Source: Sceloporus undulatus (lineage: Eukaryota; Chordata; Lepidosauria; Squamata; Phrynosomatidae). From it: a stretch of 64,000 nucleotides of DNA. The stretch covers positions 187,395,608 through 187,459,607 of the forward strand of contig NC_056523.1 in NCBI RefSeq assembly GCF_019175285.1, read 5' to 3'. Shown piece by piece: positions 12,301-22,996 of this stretch (the stretch's first letter is position 1; each line of letters opens with the position of its first letter). Position numbers and translations under genes: made by a program. The notes beneath the pieces are model-generated. The model was not told the origin of the DNA. It was given only the letters and a program-made list of their open reading frames with translations, and did not search any database.

Positions 12301-15300
12301 ACTAAAACAGAATGGATTGGTTGTGGTCAGACCTTTCAAAATAGCTCTGGGTGTTCATGTGTGGATTTTGCTTCTCTCCACACCCCATCCACACCGGAAA
12401 GCTGATGAATTGGGGGGGAGGTGTATATTTTATATATTATATTTTAAAGTGGCATTGCAAATTACTGAAAGCACTATAATTTGCTTTTTGTAAGTTGAGA
12501 GTAACAGTATTCACTACACTCAGATTTCCTGAGTGGGAATCTCCTCCACCAGCCAAGATTTGTGGTTCTTCTTATGTTGTTTTTGCTTCTTATTACTACA
12601 GTATTATTATCCTGCCTTTTCCCCAGATTGGGATTCAAAGTGATTTACCGGTACAACAATTAAAAAATATTGCTCAAAATCTGCAAAATACAGAAGTTAA
12701 AAAACAATTAAACAAACAGAAAAAAGGTTAAATTGTATCATAGTATAATGTGCTAAGACTATGGCTTGAACCCGATACATCTCAGATGTAGCCCTTCAGT
12801 TGTTGCTAGACTTCAATTCCCATGAAGCCCTAGCAGCACATCTAATGGTAAGGGATGGTGGGAGTAGCTGTCCAGCAACATCTTGAGGGCTATGTATGCC
12901 CTGTACCTGATCCAGTAATCTCTCCATTCCATCACTTAGGTTTGCATTCTTGAGGAGGGAAATGCTGCCTCCTCCTTCTGGACATGGTTAATCCTGTTTC
13001 TTCACTTTCCTCCAATCCTGCTCAGAGATGTGAAGCCTCCTGAGAACCGTCTTCGGCCCAAGGGCCTGGGCCTTGGAGCAGACCGCTCAGCAGCCCAGGA
13101 ATTGGAGCCCTCAGGACCTCGCCGCCCCTTAAAGCCTGGGGAGGAACCTCCAAAGAGCAAGGATGAGCCCTTGGGATTGGTTCCAGGGGGTGCAGTCTTC
13201 ATTGAGACTGGGCCTCATAAGGAACTCTATGGAAAGGTGAGCATTGCTTCCCAAAATGCATTCTCTTGAGTTAAGATTCTGGAACAGAGGGGTGGTGGTG
13301 ATAGACCCCCCCTGCAGGGTTATGAACAATTGTTGGGGAACACACAACTCCCATCTTAACCCCCACCACCCACTTCTCTCTGTGATGCATTTTAATTGAA
13401 TCATAAGGGGGAGAATGGGTCCTACTGTTCTTATGAGTGGCCAGAGACTGCCACCTTGTTGATGGGCAGGCTGAGGCCAGATGGAACTGGGTCTCCAAGT
13501 TGTTGTTGCTTTCTTGGAATCCCCATAAGTATTAGATTCATTGCAAGATCTTTACTTTTCTCTTGAGCTCATCAGTCATCTGTATGGAAAGAGACTTGGC
13601 ACTTCTGAACTACCTCTCAGACTTTATACCATTTGGGCAGGTCAGCCCACTCATGTTCTGGTAATGAGTTTGGATATAGTGATGCTGGAGGAAGTATTGC
13701 ACAGTCAGAATATATAGGTATGGCATAGGGAAATTTTTGTCTTCCAGGTTCTTTGAACTTCAACTCCCACAATCTGTTAGGAATGCCCATGCTGGACAGG
13801 GATCTTGTGAGTTGAAATCCAAAACATCTATCAGGCCAGAGACTCCCTACTTACAATCCAGTCTCTTTTTCCTGATTCTTTGGGACGTAGGTGGTGTTAC
13901 TGATAGTTAAAGCAGTGAGAAACAAGTTTATAGTGATGTATAAAGATCCGTATGGCTTGAATCCAGGCTGTCAGAAAGACTGCATCTTCCAGTATGAACT
14001 TCCCTGCATTTTAAGACCTTTGAAGGCAGGCTTTCTCTCAGTTCTTCCATCTTTACAGACATGTTTGGTGAAGACACAAGAGAGAGCTCTTTCAGTAGCT
14101 GCTCCCAGACTGAAATTCCCTCCTATGCAAAGCTAAGCTGGCCCCTTCTTCCTTCTGTTTCTGCTGGGAGGTAGAGATCTTTCCATTTACTCAGACTGTT
14201 GAGTGTTAACTGTCTGTTGCAGAAGGTATTTTAATTGGGTTATGTTTTATTGTATTATTGAATCCTAATTTGAATCCCGTTTTGGGAGAAAGGTGGGATA
14301 TAAATCCAATAATTAATAAAAAAAAATCATTGTTACATTTTAACAGCCTTTAAGAACTATTTTAAATTAAAAATTTTAAACATGATTGATTGTTTAGCTG
14401 TTTTGTAACCCTGGCATTATCCATTGTTGTAACCATATATTGCTTTAACTCATATTGTGAGCCATCTTGGGTCCCATATTGGGGGAAAGGTGGGTGATAA
14501 ACAAATAGTGACATTCCTTTATTTAGCACTAATGCAGACACCCTTGCTGCTACTCAACTTCCATCTCAGTTCCTTATGATTGCTGAGCACTTTCCCCTTT
14601 TCTTCCACAGATAGAAGGTGTAGATGGAGATAATGCTCGCGTCATGGTGAAATTGGCCATTGGTGGCAAAACAGTGACAGTGAGTCAGCATGGCATTCGG
14701 CCTGTGACCCAGAAGGAATACGATAAGCTGGCCAAAGATCTAAGTGAGTTAAGACTCTCTTCCTTAATGAATTCAATCAAGACCAAGCAGTTTTGTCATC
14801 TTCAGGTTGAAATTTGGAAATGGTTGAATAGCAGTAGATGTCTGCCTAGGGTTGCCATATTCCACTTCTTAAAATCTGGCATCTAATTTGCATATTATTA
14901 AAATATTCTAATTATGCAAACCACTAATTTACATTTTAATTATGCAATTTCCCAGCGGAGAAGGTGAGATCCTCCTTAATGGTTGCATTTTATCTTCCAC
15001 TATGTTTAATCTTTGTACCATTTTAAAAGTTAGAACTGATCTAACAGAAGCAGTACAGACCAGTGTTTAAAATGCTGGACTTGGAACAGAGAAATCAAAA
15101 TCCCTAAGGTGAATCTATCAGAGGGCTTTCTTTCTTCAGAGGGGGGGGTTGCCATTGCCATCCTCTGAAGCTAGTCTTAGCAAACAATGCATTTTGCTTC
15201 TGAGTAGACCTATTTAGGATTGTGGTGTATTTATTTGTTTGTCATTCTGGAGGGAGTCAGACAGTGTGAAAAGCCACATGACAGACCAGATCCTGAAGCA

Positions 15301-18300
15301 TCCCTCCTCCCACCTCTTGTCTCTACCTCCCTCTCTTAAGGCATAAGTATTTTCAGGATTGTCCCCACCATGCCTCCCATCAATCCCATTTCCCATTCCC
15401 AGCTGTTTATTCCTCCTCCAAAATCCCAACCACCATCCTATAAGTTAAGCCATCTGAATTGGAGACAACACATTTGTTTATACTGTGCAGCCTGAAACAA
15501 AGCAGGAACCCAAGATTTGTGGCTTCAATCATGCCCAGCTGGCCAGGACATTTTTAGACCCTCCAATCCATGATTGTCCCAGTTTCCTAGCGCATATGGC
15601 AAGCCTGTGTCTGACAGTAGTCCTCCTCTTTTTTTTTAAATCACAAACCCAGTCATCTTGTTTTTGGAGTTGGTTCAACAGTGTGGAGCAAGCATCTGCC
15701 TTGTTGCAATCCAAGAGTTACCTCAAGGTTTTGGTTGTTCCCACTACAGGCCGCCTCAGCAAGGCACACAAAGAGAAAGAAGCAGAACAGCAGAATGGTA
15801 CTAAACTTGAGTCAGATAACAGAGTGAAAGAAGAGAGAAAGGAAGACAGAGACAAAAAGAGGAAGCACCCAGCAGGTAGTGACAGGTAATGTGGTGATGG
15901 TGGGAAGCAAGCCAAATGTCTGCCTGATTTAAGCCAATGGTACTAGCAACCTCTTTGCTGGCAGCTTGATTAAAGTTAGATCTGCTGTAAACCATATGTA
16001 GCTGCTAGCTGGCTCGTGACTGCCAAAGTTGTTGTATATTGAACTCTACTGGCGGGAGTTGTCACATTATGTTAAGCTATCGAGCTGACAGTATGGCTTC
16101 ACAGTGCACTCAGCCATGGTTCAGTTGGTTCAGTGTCTATGGAAACTGCAACAGCCTGACAGTGACTGCTATTAATGAATCTGGAGGGCAAAGGCCCCCG
16201 CAACCCTTAGAGTTCACTTTCTAATATGTTTTAAGTCCAGTCATCATAATCTTTTTTTCTGAAACTGAACTTAATAAAAGGATTGTAGAACAGGAATCGT
16301 ACTTTGTTTTCTTTCTAGCCTATAGTAATCGATAAATATGAAGAAAGAGGAATCTTGCAGTTTAATTCAATACACGAGAAGGTTGCCATTTTTGAAACAA
16401 GTTAGATTGGGACTTAAGTCCATTTCTTCATTTGAACCACATTCATCCTTTTGTCATTTTCTGTAGTGTTCTAAGCACATCCTAAATAACCATTCTTTTA
16501 TCATTTTTTAAACATATAGCTTTTCCTGCTATGGGTTCAGGCAATTTTTCCAGTTAAGATATCCCAAGTAAACTTTTTGGTAACTGAGAACAATTGTTAA
16601 GGGATCCAGACTTAAGCTTGCATCATTTTGTTGCATTATTTTCTTTAGTTCATGCCATTATATATTGGATTATGGCCAAACATCAAGTTTATTTGCCAAG
16701 AACTATATTTCCTGCAAAGAGCCATTGTGGTGTAGTGATTTGATTATGACTCTGGAGACCGAGATTCAAATCCCTACCCAGCCATGGAAACTCACTGGGT
16801 GATTCTCTCAACCTCAGAGGAAGGCAAAGGCAAACCCCCTCTGAACAAATCTTGCCAATAAAAACCAACGATAAGGTCACCTTATGGTCACCACAAGTCA
16901 GAAATGACTTAAAGGCACACAACAAACACTTAGCACTATTATTGACTAACCCTTGTTACATTTAATTTTTTATTAATTGCTATTTGTATAATACCTTGCA
17001 TTGAAAAATTCTTAACATTTGTCTCATACAAGAGTGGATGTGGACCTCATGTGGCCCTCACACCTCTGTCTAGTGTCTGCCTTCCCCCAGCATCCCTGGT
17101 GCTTGTAAATAAGCTACAGCCACCATCCCTAAATCGTGGCAATTCCCTTCTGTCATGTTGCTTTAGGAGAAATGGATGCTTTGCCCTGTTGGTCTTAGTG
17201 AGCTCTTTGGTGTAAAAAGACATTTTAGTTAATTTCCCCCAGCACCATAAAGAGCTGTTGTAGTTGCTACCAAAGCTTAGTGGCAGCAGTAAATTAAACA
17301 GCCCCTTAAGAGTCACCAAGGGTGATGCTAGTTCCCTTGTGGCCTTCTAGCCCTGGAACATTGCCCACCCCAACATTAGTAATTTCAAGTGGTCAAAGAA
17401 TTCCACATGTGTAATCTAGTTGTGACCCTGTAAAGTAAATTGGTATTATCTCCTGTATCGCACAAGGGGGGACTACCTTGTGAGTTCACGACAGGGACAA
17501 AACCTGGACTGGGGACTTTGTGATATGCAGCCCATAGCTCCTGTGCTCCAACAGTACCTGTTGAGCATCTTAGACAAGCAGCAGAAATAGAAAACTGCTT
17601 GATTATGCTAAGGATGTTCTCCCATGCCTAACATTGGTATTTATATTTTCCTCTGTCTGAACACCGGAAAACTTTAAAGGTTTTGTCAATTTCTTCATTC
17701 TGATATGAACTGGTTTTAGCAGAAATGAACAAAATATGGCCCTCTAGACCTTTCTGGACTGCAGCTTCCAGCATTTGTCACCATTGGGTGTGCTGGCTAG
17801 GGCGCCATGAGGTATTGTGCAGTTCCTACATGTGAGTTGCAATAAAGATCTCACACATGCCATTAATCCTTTACCTCTTGGGTGTCTTCTGCCTACAGAG
17901 ATGATCGATTTGGAAAGCAAAGCAAGGGAAGCAGCAGTAGCAGTAGTAGCAGCAGCAACAGTAATTCTAGAGTTCCTCACTGGTTGCGGCGGGACCTGCG
18001 AGTTCGTTTCGTGGATAAACTCTACAAGGGAGGAAAGTACTACAATACTAAGGTATGTAGGAAAATCCTTTTCCCAACTTCTGCTGGCTGAGTGTTGATA
18101 CCTACAAAATAATCTAAGGGTCTATGTCTATTCTAGTCTTAAGAACAATAATATTTTAATTCTGTGTCTTTTACGTTTGAAATTTAGAGTGTCAGAAACA
18201 ATTCAAGACCAAGTCCTATTCCAACAAAATTTTGCCTAAGCCAGCCTTGGTGATCTAGAGATCTTTTGACTACACTTTTCATCAACACTGGTCAATTTGA

Positions 18301-21300
18301 TGGGAGATGAAGCTAAATGTCCTTTCTGGGTGGTCACTTGCAGAATTGGCCATGCCGAGTGATGAATTCGGGGAATTATAGTCCAAAAATATCCTTTCCA
18401 ACCTTTGAGACTACAACTGAATATCTAGAGGGCACCAGGCTTCAGAAGCCTGATTTAGACAGTGTCAGTGTAGCCAGGAGAGCTGAAGAGCCAACATTGT
18501 GTTGTGTGTTTGAGTCTTGATCTATGAATGGATACTTTGGGCCCGCACACACAGGCCAAAATGAAGCTGCTTTGGCTCACTTTGGAGGTATGCTGCTTAA
18601 ATGATGCATGCGTCCTAAGAGGCCGGAAGCCACGCCAAAGCCATGCTTGAGTCTTAAGGACAGGACCACAGCTTTGGCACAGCTTCTGGCCTCTTAGAAT
18701 GCATGCATCATTTAAACAGCATACTTCCAAAGTCACCCGAAGCAGCTTTATTTTGGCCTGTCTGTACGGGCCCTTCAGTTCAAATCCCTCCTCACACTGG
18801 GTGACTGGGCAAGTCAAAGTCTCTCAGCCTCAGTGGAAGGCAAACCCTCTCTGAGCAAATCTTGCTAAGAAAACCCCATGACAGGGTCTTACTGTTTTTA
18901 ACCCTGGGGAGTTGCTGATTTGAAAGTAACATCCTAAATTAATAGGGCATTTAATCAAATTTTCTCCTTTAAGAGACAAGAGAGCTTTCTCTCTGAGGGA
19001 GTTGGTTTTGACTTGGGGAACAGCTTCAGTGTATGTGTGTGCTGGGGAGAGGTCATGCTTTCAAACAAGTGACTACTCCTATTTAAAAGTGAGGTGCCCT
19101 GTCTTGGGACAGCCCTGTGCTATTTTAGACTGGACACTTACTTTTCCCCTGAGGGCCAGTTCACTGAGACAAACTTCTCTGAATCAAAGCTTCCTTCATA
19201 TCAAAGCAAAGACTGTGTATAAACATTCATCTTATTCTGAGACAAATCGGCCTGAAAGCTTGTGTTGACATTTGTCCTCAGATGGTAATTGAAGATGTCC
19301 TCAAGCCAGACACATGCGTCTGCCGAACTGAAGAGGGTCGGATTTTGGATGGTGAGTGTGTTGCTGCCTAACTTTGGACTTTCCTTGAACTTCAGGGTGT
19401 CCTCACAGGATAGAAGAATGATTTTCTATGGTGATACAGTTCATTAGAACAAACTCCATTCCCCCACTGAGATATAATTAAAAAACAAAAAAAGCTGTGA
19501 GGAGCAGTCTACTGCGAGAGCTTCCCAATGAAAATTGCCATGTTGACCAAGTCAGTTGAGATTAGTGGGAGAATGTCCAGCTTTGAGAACTAATCACCTT
19601 GAACACAACAAATCTGGATTGAGAAGCCAAGGGGAGTTAGGCCTGGTTAGGATTTGGACAGGAGATCAGAGAATATGGGGATCTTCAGATAGGTCCAGGA
19701 GTGAATCCTGCCTGAAATCTCAGAGAGCCACTGACAGGCAGAGTTGATATTGTTGGACTATGTGGAGCAGCAATCTGTAAGATACAGCACCGATTCTCAT
19801 TGTAGGCACTGACTCTGTCCTCTTCCACAGGGATCCACGAGTCCATGCTGGAGACAGTAATCCCTCGGAGTGATTCAACCCAGGTCATGGTAGTACTGGG
19901 GGAGCATGCTGGTCGGGTGAGTCACAGATTAGTGGGTTGGTGTCTAGCTCCTTAGTATGAGAGGCGAGTGAATTGAGGGATTAAAGGGCCACGGGGTTAT
20001 CTGTAGTTATCTAATGGCAGAACAATGTTTTAGGTGCATATACAAATTAGAACAAGAGTGGTACACTGAATTTTATATCTGGTATCACTGGTCTTTGAGA
20101 TTGCATAATTTTTGTCATGGAACATAAACTATGTAACTATGTAATGTAGGGCCCGAACAGACAGGTCAAAATAAAGCTGCTTTGGGTCACTTTGGAGGTA
20201 TACGTGCGTCCTAAGAGGTCAGAAGCTGCACCAAAGGCACGCTCCAGTCCTAAAGACTGGAGTGCAGCTTTGGCGCAGCTTCTGGCCTCTTAAGATGTGT
20301 GTGTCATTGAAACAACATACCTCCAAAGTGACTTGAAGCAGCTTTATTTTGGCCTGTCTGTTCGGGCCCATCGTTTCCTGGATCTTCTTTTTTGCCTTTT
20401 TTTTTAAAATAGAGGGACAATGTTTGCTCACCTCTAGTACTTGCTAATCACATATCAAGTTTCACTAAATCACATGCTAGCTCAACAAAAAACCAGTGAA
20501 GTAGAGCAAAGCAGAGCTCAGGATGCATCTTGGTGTGATGCATGGATCAGTTTGAGTCTGTTAGTACCGATGATGTGGACAAAATCCTTAGAAGTGTTCG
20601 GAAGACAATTTGCTCTCTCGATCCCTGTCCCTCATGGCTAGCGGCTCAGGGGGGACCGGTGGTAACTTCATTGTTGCACCGGATCATTAATACATCTTTG
20701 AGGGACAGACAATTTCCATCAAGCTTAAAATTGGCCATAGTAAAACCTCTGCTTAAAAAGCCCTCCCTCGACCCCCTGATGCATAATAATTACCAGCCAG
20801 TTTCGCTACTGCCATTTCTGGGGAAGGTGATCGAGCAGGCGGTTGCAATCCAGCTTCAATCGATCTTGGATGAAACGGATTATCTAGACCCATTTCAAAC
20901 TGGCTTTCGGGCGGGTTACGGGGTTGAGACGGCCATGGTCGCCTTGGTCGATGATCTCCGTCTGGGCATTGACAGGAGTAATAATAATACTGTAATAATA
21001 ATAATATGTTTTATTTGTATACCGCTTTTCCTATGATCAAAGCGGTTTACAGCATACATATGCATATACAACAAAGCAAATAACAAAAAAACAAAAAAAA
21101 ACAAAAACAAAAACAAAAAAAAAACCAAAAAAAAAAACTCTACTTCTCTCCCCTCAAGATGGAGGTCAGGGGAGGGCTCTTCAACTTGGCAGGCAGAGGC
21201 CTGTTGTTTCTTGCCTGCTTCTCTCCCCTCAAGATGGAGGTCAGGGGAGGGCTCTTCAACTTGGCAGGCAGAGGCCTGTTGTTNNNNNNNNNNGAGTAGC

Positions 21301-22996
21301 GTGTCCCTGTTGGTGCTCTTAGACATCTCAGCGGCTTTCGATACCATAGACCATGGTATCCTTCTGGAGCGCCTGGCAGAGGTGGGAATCGGGGGCACTG
21401 TGCTCCAGTGGTTCCGATCCTACCTCTCTGGGAGGTTCCAGATGGTGCAGCTGGGAGACGTGTGCTCCGATAAGAGGGCCCTTACATCTGGGGTCCCTCA
21501 AGAAGCCATTCTGTCTCCCATGCTTTTCAACATTTACATGAAACCACTGGGAGAGATCATCCGGAGTCATGGGGCGCGGGGTTATCAGTACGCTGATGAC
21601 ACCCAGATAGTCTTCTCTATGTCTCCGACTGATGCAGTGACCGGGGATGGCATCTCTCCTCTCGTGGCCTGTCTGGAGTCGGTAATGGGCTGGATGAGGG
21701 AAAACAGACTCAGCCTGAATCCAGAGAAAACGGAGGTGCTCGTGATAGGTTCTCCTGGCCCGGGAATGGCGGTGGTTCCACCTGTCCTGAACGGGATCAC
21801 TCTTCCTGTGAAGGACTCAGTACGCAGTCTGGGGGTGCTCCTTGACTCGTCACTCCACCTTACATCTCAGGTGGATGCGACGGTCAGGAGCACCTGTTAT
21901 CAGCTTCGGCTGATACGCCAGCTGCGTCCCTACCTGGGCCAGAGGGACCTTGAAACTGTAGTACATGCTCTGGTAACCTCTCGATTGGATTTCTGCAACA
22001 CGCTCTACATGGGGCAACCCTTGTACCATACCTGGAAGCTACAATTAGTGCAGAATATGGCAGCCCGACTGGTTACTGGCACACCCAGAGCCAGCCATAT
22101 AACACTAGTGCTTAAGGATTTGCACTGGCTGCCTATTCGCTTCCGGGCGCAATACAAGGTGTTGGTTATTACCTATAAAGCCCTAAATGGCTTGGGCCCA
22201 GGGTACCTTGAGGACCGCCTCTCTCCATACAATCCGCCCCGCACACTCAGAACATCTGGGCAGCAGTTGTTAAGGGTTCCAGGGGCTAGATTAGTTTCTA
22301 CTTCTAAGAGGGCCTTCACCACCTCGGCCCCCAACCTCTGGAACTCTCTGCCCATTGAGCTCCGCTCGGCCACCTCCCTGGCCCAGTTCAAAAAGGGGCT
22401 GAAGACCTTTCTATTTAAACAGGCATACCCTGATGTGAGCCTCGAATAGCCTCACCCTCCTCTACGTCAGCAATGGCAAGCTGGCTGGAGTGTTTTATTG
22501 GATTTTAATCTGTATGTATAATTTTTTTTTATGTATTGTATCTTGTGGAATGTTGTACACCACCCTGATTTGTAGAAGGGCGGTATATAAATAAAATTTT
22601 TAATATTTTATTTTATTATTATACATTGTAACTCAAGAAAACCTTATGGTAAATCAGGGTTAGGGAAACAAGTGGTTCTTCAGATTTTAATGGACTGTAC
22701 CTCCCTTCCTTTCTGAGTATTGATGATGCAGGTTAAAGTTGATAGGGTTGGGAGTCCAGTAACATAAAGAGAGATTCTTCACCTTAGAATATACATTGCA
22801 TGTCCCTGTCCCCCTGCCCAAGAGTTCTACTTAGTCTCAGGCTGTTCATTTTTCTCCCAACTAGGTTGGCCGCATTCTGCGTCGAGACAAGGGGCAAAGC
22901 CGTGCACTGGTGCAGCTACAGCAGGATGAGGAGAAGCTCTTGACACTGGAGTATGATGCTGTCTGTCTCTATGTTGGTGGTTCGGAAGAGGACTGA
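6359..22996 (+). CDS. GPKOW: GPKOW, G-patch and KOW-motif spliceosomal protein (11 coding exons, 488 aa)
   Basis: Exons: 6359-6519, 7757-7893, 10523-10662, 10754-10860, 13026-13236, 14611-14743, 15750-15885, 17899-18052, 19282-19351, 19831-19916, 22865-22996 (TGA). All GT-AG, phases consistent; human protein is 476 aa. The N-terminus (SFGFTRT, EGRELQS) and KELVIPLIQ match GPKOW. The G-patch spans about 155-200 ([29 protein letters not shown]). KOW1 is about 228-285 ([20 protein letters not shown]). A charged, Lys-rich linker is in exon 7 and a polyserine tract in exon 8 precedes [17 protein letters not shown]2 is about 432-470 ([20 protein letters not shown]). The family (Spp2 orthologues) is nuclear and stimulates the helicase DHX16/Prp2 during spliceosome activation. 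The start chosen is the second of two duplicated ATGs because only it continues into conserved protein. Confidence 0.96.
6564..6704. mobile_element. hAT-like MITE with long inverted arms
   Basis: In GPKOW intron 1. Left end CAGTGGTCCCCAGACTGTGC, inner arms 'cttcatttcccagaagcctc' and 'cctgggatcctgggagctgg', right end 'ggttgggggaccagtg'. The same element occurs four times in PRAF2 intron 1. Ends of the CAGTGGTyCCCAAACT kind are typical of hAT transposons; no transposase is present. Confidence 0.75.
6843..7049. mobile_element. Palindromic MITE (AGGTCCCAAACACAC ends), copy 1
   Basis: Begins AGGTCCCAAACACACACTGC and ends with the inverse (gcagtgggtttgggacct), with internal arms 'aactgtagttttctgtggg' and 'aaactacaattcccaggatt'. 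A second copy lies at 10176-10398. The inner arms contain SBS-like ACTACAATTCCCAG text. Confidence 0.75.
7192..7362 (+). repeat. tRNA-derived SINE, 3'-truncated
   Basis: Matches the ACA-tailed SINE family: head 'tgatgtagtggtctgagtgt', B box GGTTCAGTCC, middle 'acccactgggtgactttgga'. It stops at 'cctgacaagaaaaaac' without the RTE-like tail. Confidence 0.85.
7375..7604 (-). mobile_element. pogo/Tigger-like nonautonomous element fragment
   Basis: Contains 'ggtcctctaatgcagcctct' and ends 'cgtggagggttgactgta', which on the minus strand is a CAGTCAACCCTCC terminus next to TA. A related copy is nested in the element at 41376-41998. Superfamily assignment rests on the TA target and terminus only. 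Confidence 0.5.
8030..10003 (+). repeat. Pair of divergent direct repeats in GPKOW intron 2 (8030-8165 and 9870-10003)
   Basis: Both blocks share the order 'gcagtgtga..tgaaag.cttca.ctttgt', then a 'cac(t)gttggaatgtaa'-like section, then 'tagatcag.agtgc', then a run into 'cttcattttt'. Divergence is substantial. Between them lie an unclassified AT-rich/GC block (8160-8560) and a small palindromic MITE (9062-9180). Could be two copies of an old dispersed element or an old local duplication. Confidence 0.5.
9062..9180. mobile_element. Short palindromic MITE ('atctggaggg' family)
   Basis: Arms 'ctagatgttgctgaactgcg' and 'gtggttcaacaatatctgga' flank a 'cagccttagccagaataact' centre. The same roughly 100-120 bp fold-back is scattered through the window in both introns and intergenic DNA. 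Confidence 0.6.
10176..10398. mobile_element. Palindromic MITE, copy 2 (see 6843-7049)
   Basis: Same arrangement as copy 1: 'ggtccaaaacacattgaaga' start, 'tctcaaactggaatatttct' near the end, inner arms 'aatcctgggaactgtacttt' and 'aaactacaattcccaggatt'. It lies in GPKOW intron 2, 125 bp upstream of exon 3. Confidence 0.7.
11855..12200 (-). repeat. LINE-like 3' fragment of uncertain clade
   Basis: An A-rich stretch (aaaattaaaacaccttaaaa) follows 'tatttatttaaagtatttcc', then 'gatagggaattccacagtcg'. These phrases are common in squamate dispersed repeats read from the 3' end. No protein remnant could be read, so the family is left open. Confidence 0.4.
12775..12900. mobile_element. Short palindromic MITE ('atctggaggg' family)
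   Basis: Arms 'ttgttgctagacttcaattc' and 'gtagctgtccagcaacatct' around 'cctagcagcacatctaatgg'. In GPKOW intron 4, about 125 bp before exon 5. Confidence 0.6.
14190..14515 (+). repeat. Two LINE 3'-tail-like segments
   Basis: Segments ending 'gggagaaaggtgggatataa' (near 14300) and 'gggggaaaggtgggtgataa' (near 14500) followed by A-rich runs have the shape of L2/CR1-type 3' tails. In GPKOW intron 5, just upstream of exon 6. Confidence 0.45.
16718..16927 (+). repeat. tRNA-derived SINE, full length
   Basis: In GPKOW intron 7. Head 'ttgtggtgtagtgatttgat', B box GATTCAAATCC, tail 'aagtcagaaatgacttaaag' and CAA-rich end. Confidence 0.85.
18489..18890 (+). repeat. SINE split by a fold-back MITE
   Basis: The SINE head (gagccaacattgtgttgtgt) lies at 18489-18538 and its body resumes at 18774 (tcaaatccctcctcacactg), with the fold-back element 18539-18773 between. 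The SINE therefore predates the MITE insertion. Confidence 0.7.
18539..18773. mobile_element. Long fold-back MITE, copy 1 (GGGCCCG..CAGACAGGCC ends)
   Basis: Nearly a single perfect hairpin of about 235 bp: 'aggccaaaatgaagctgctt' pairs with 'agcagctttattttggcctg', and 'tcttagaatgcatgcatcat' pairs with 'gatgcatgcgtcctaagagg'. Two more copies are at 20149-20369 and 49755-49988. Confidence 0.85.
20149..20369. mobile_element. Long fold-back MITE, copy 2
   Basis: GGGCCCGAACAGACAGG start, ...CTGTCTGTTCGGGCCC end. Arms include 'ggtcaaaataaagctgcttt' and 'agcagctttattttggcctg'. In GPKOW intron 10, 1.6 kb from copy 1. Confidence 0.85.
20981..21293 (-). mobile_element. LINE 3' fragment inserted in the L2 reverse transcriptase, with a 66-bp repeat and a 10-N gap
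   Basis: Flanked by GAGTA at 20976-20980 and 21294-21298, a 5-bp target duplication. On the minus strand it ends with 'aaaagcggtatacaaataaa' and an (ATT)n tail. Includes a long A-rich run. A 66-bp unit (21143-21208) is repeated exactly at 21218-21283, right before the N run. Confidence 0.75.
21284..21293. other. Assembly gap (10 N)
   Basis: Ten N immediately after the second copy of the 66-bp repeat inside the insertion in the L2 element. Confidence 0.99.

Larger units (their letters stand above)
20541..22622 (+). mobile_element. L2-clade LINE, 5'-truncated, reverse transcriptase largely readable
   Basis: In GPKOW intron 10. Translation gives the RT core: [38 protein letters not shown], then [53 protein letters not shown] (YADD catalytic box), [16 protein letters not shown], and the C-terminal part [16 protein letters not shown] through [10 protein letters not shown] with a stop at 22447. 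Endonuclease and 5' UTR are missing. The frame after the gap is open for about 385 codons, so the copy is fairly young. It is broken by a 313-bp insertion (20981-21293). The 3' tail 'agaagggcggtatataaata' plus T/A-rich run is typical of L2. Confidence 0.92.

Noticed and set aside
15485-15889. 134-codon frame with a start in GPKOW intron 6
   Set aside because: Only its last 45 codons are the real GPKOW exon 7; the upstream part is intron with a normal acceptor at 15748-15749.
16718-16927. tRNA genes suggested by A/B-box-like sequences
   Set aside because: These are heads of tRNA-derived SINEs with RTE-like tails, repeated many times and lacking a tRNA cloverleaf.
21211-22449. Longest open frame of the window as a host gene
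   Set aside because: It encodes L2-type reverse transcriptase with YADD and lies inside a GPKOW intron with a LINE 3' tail.
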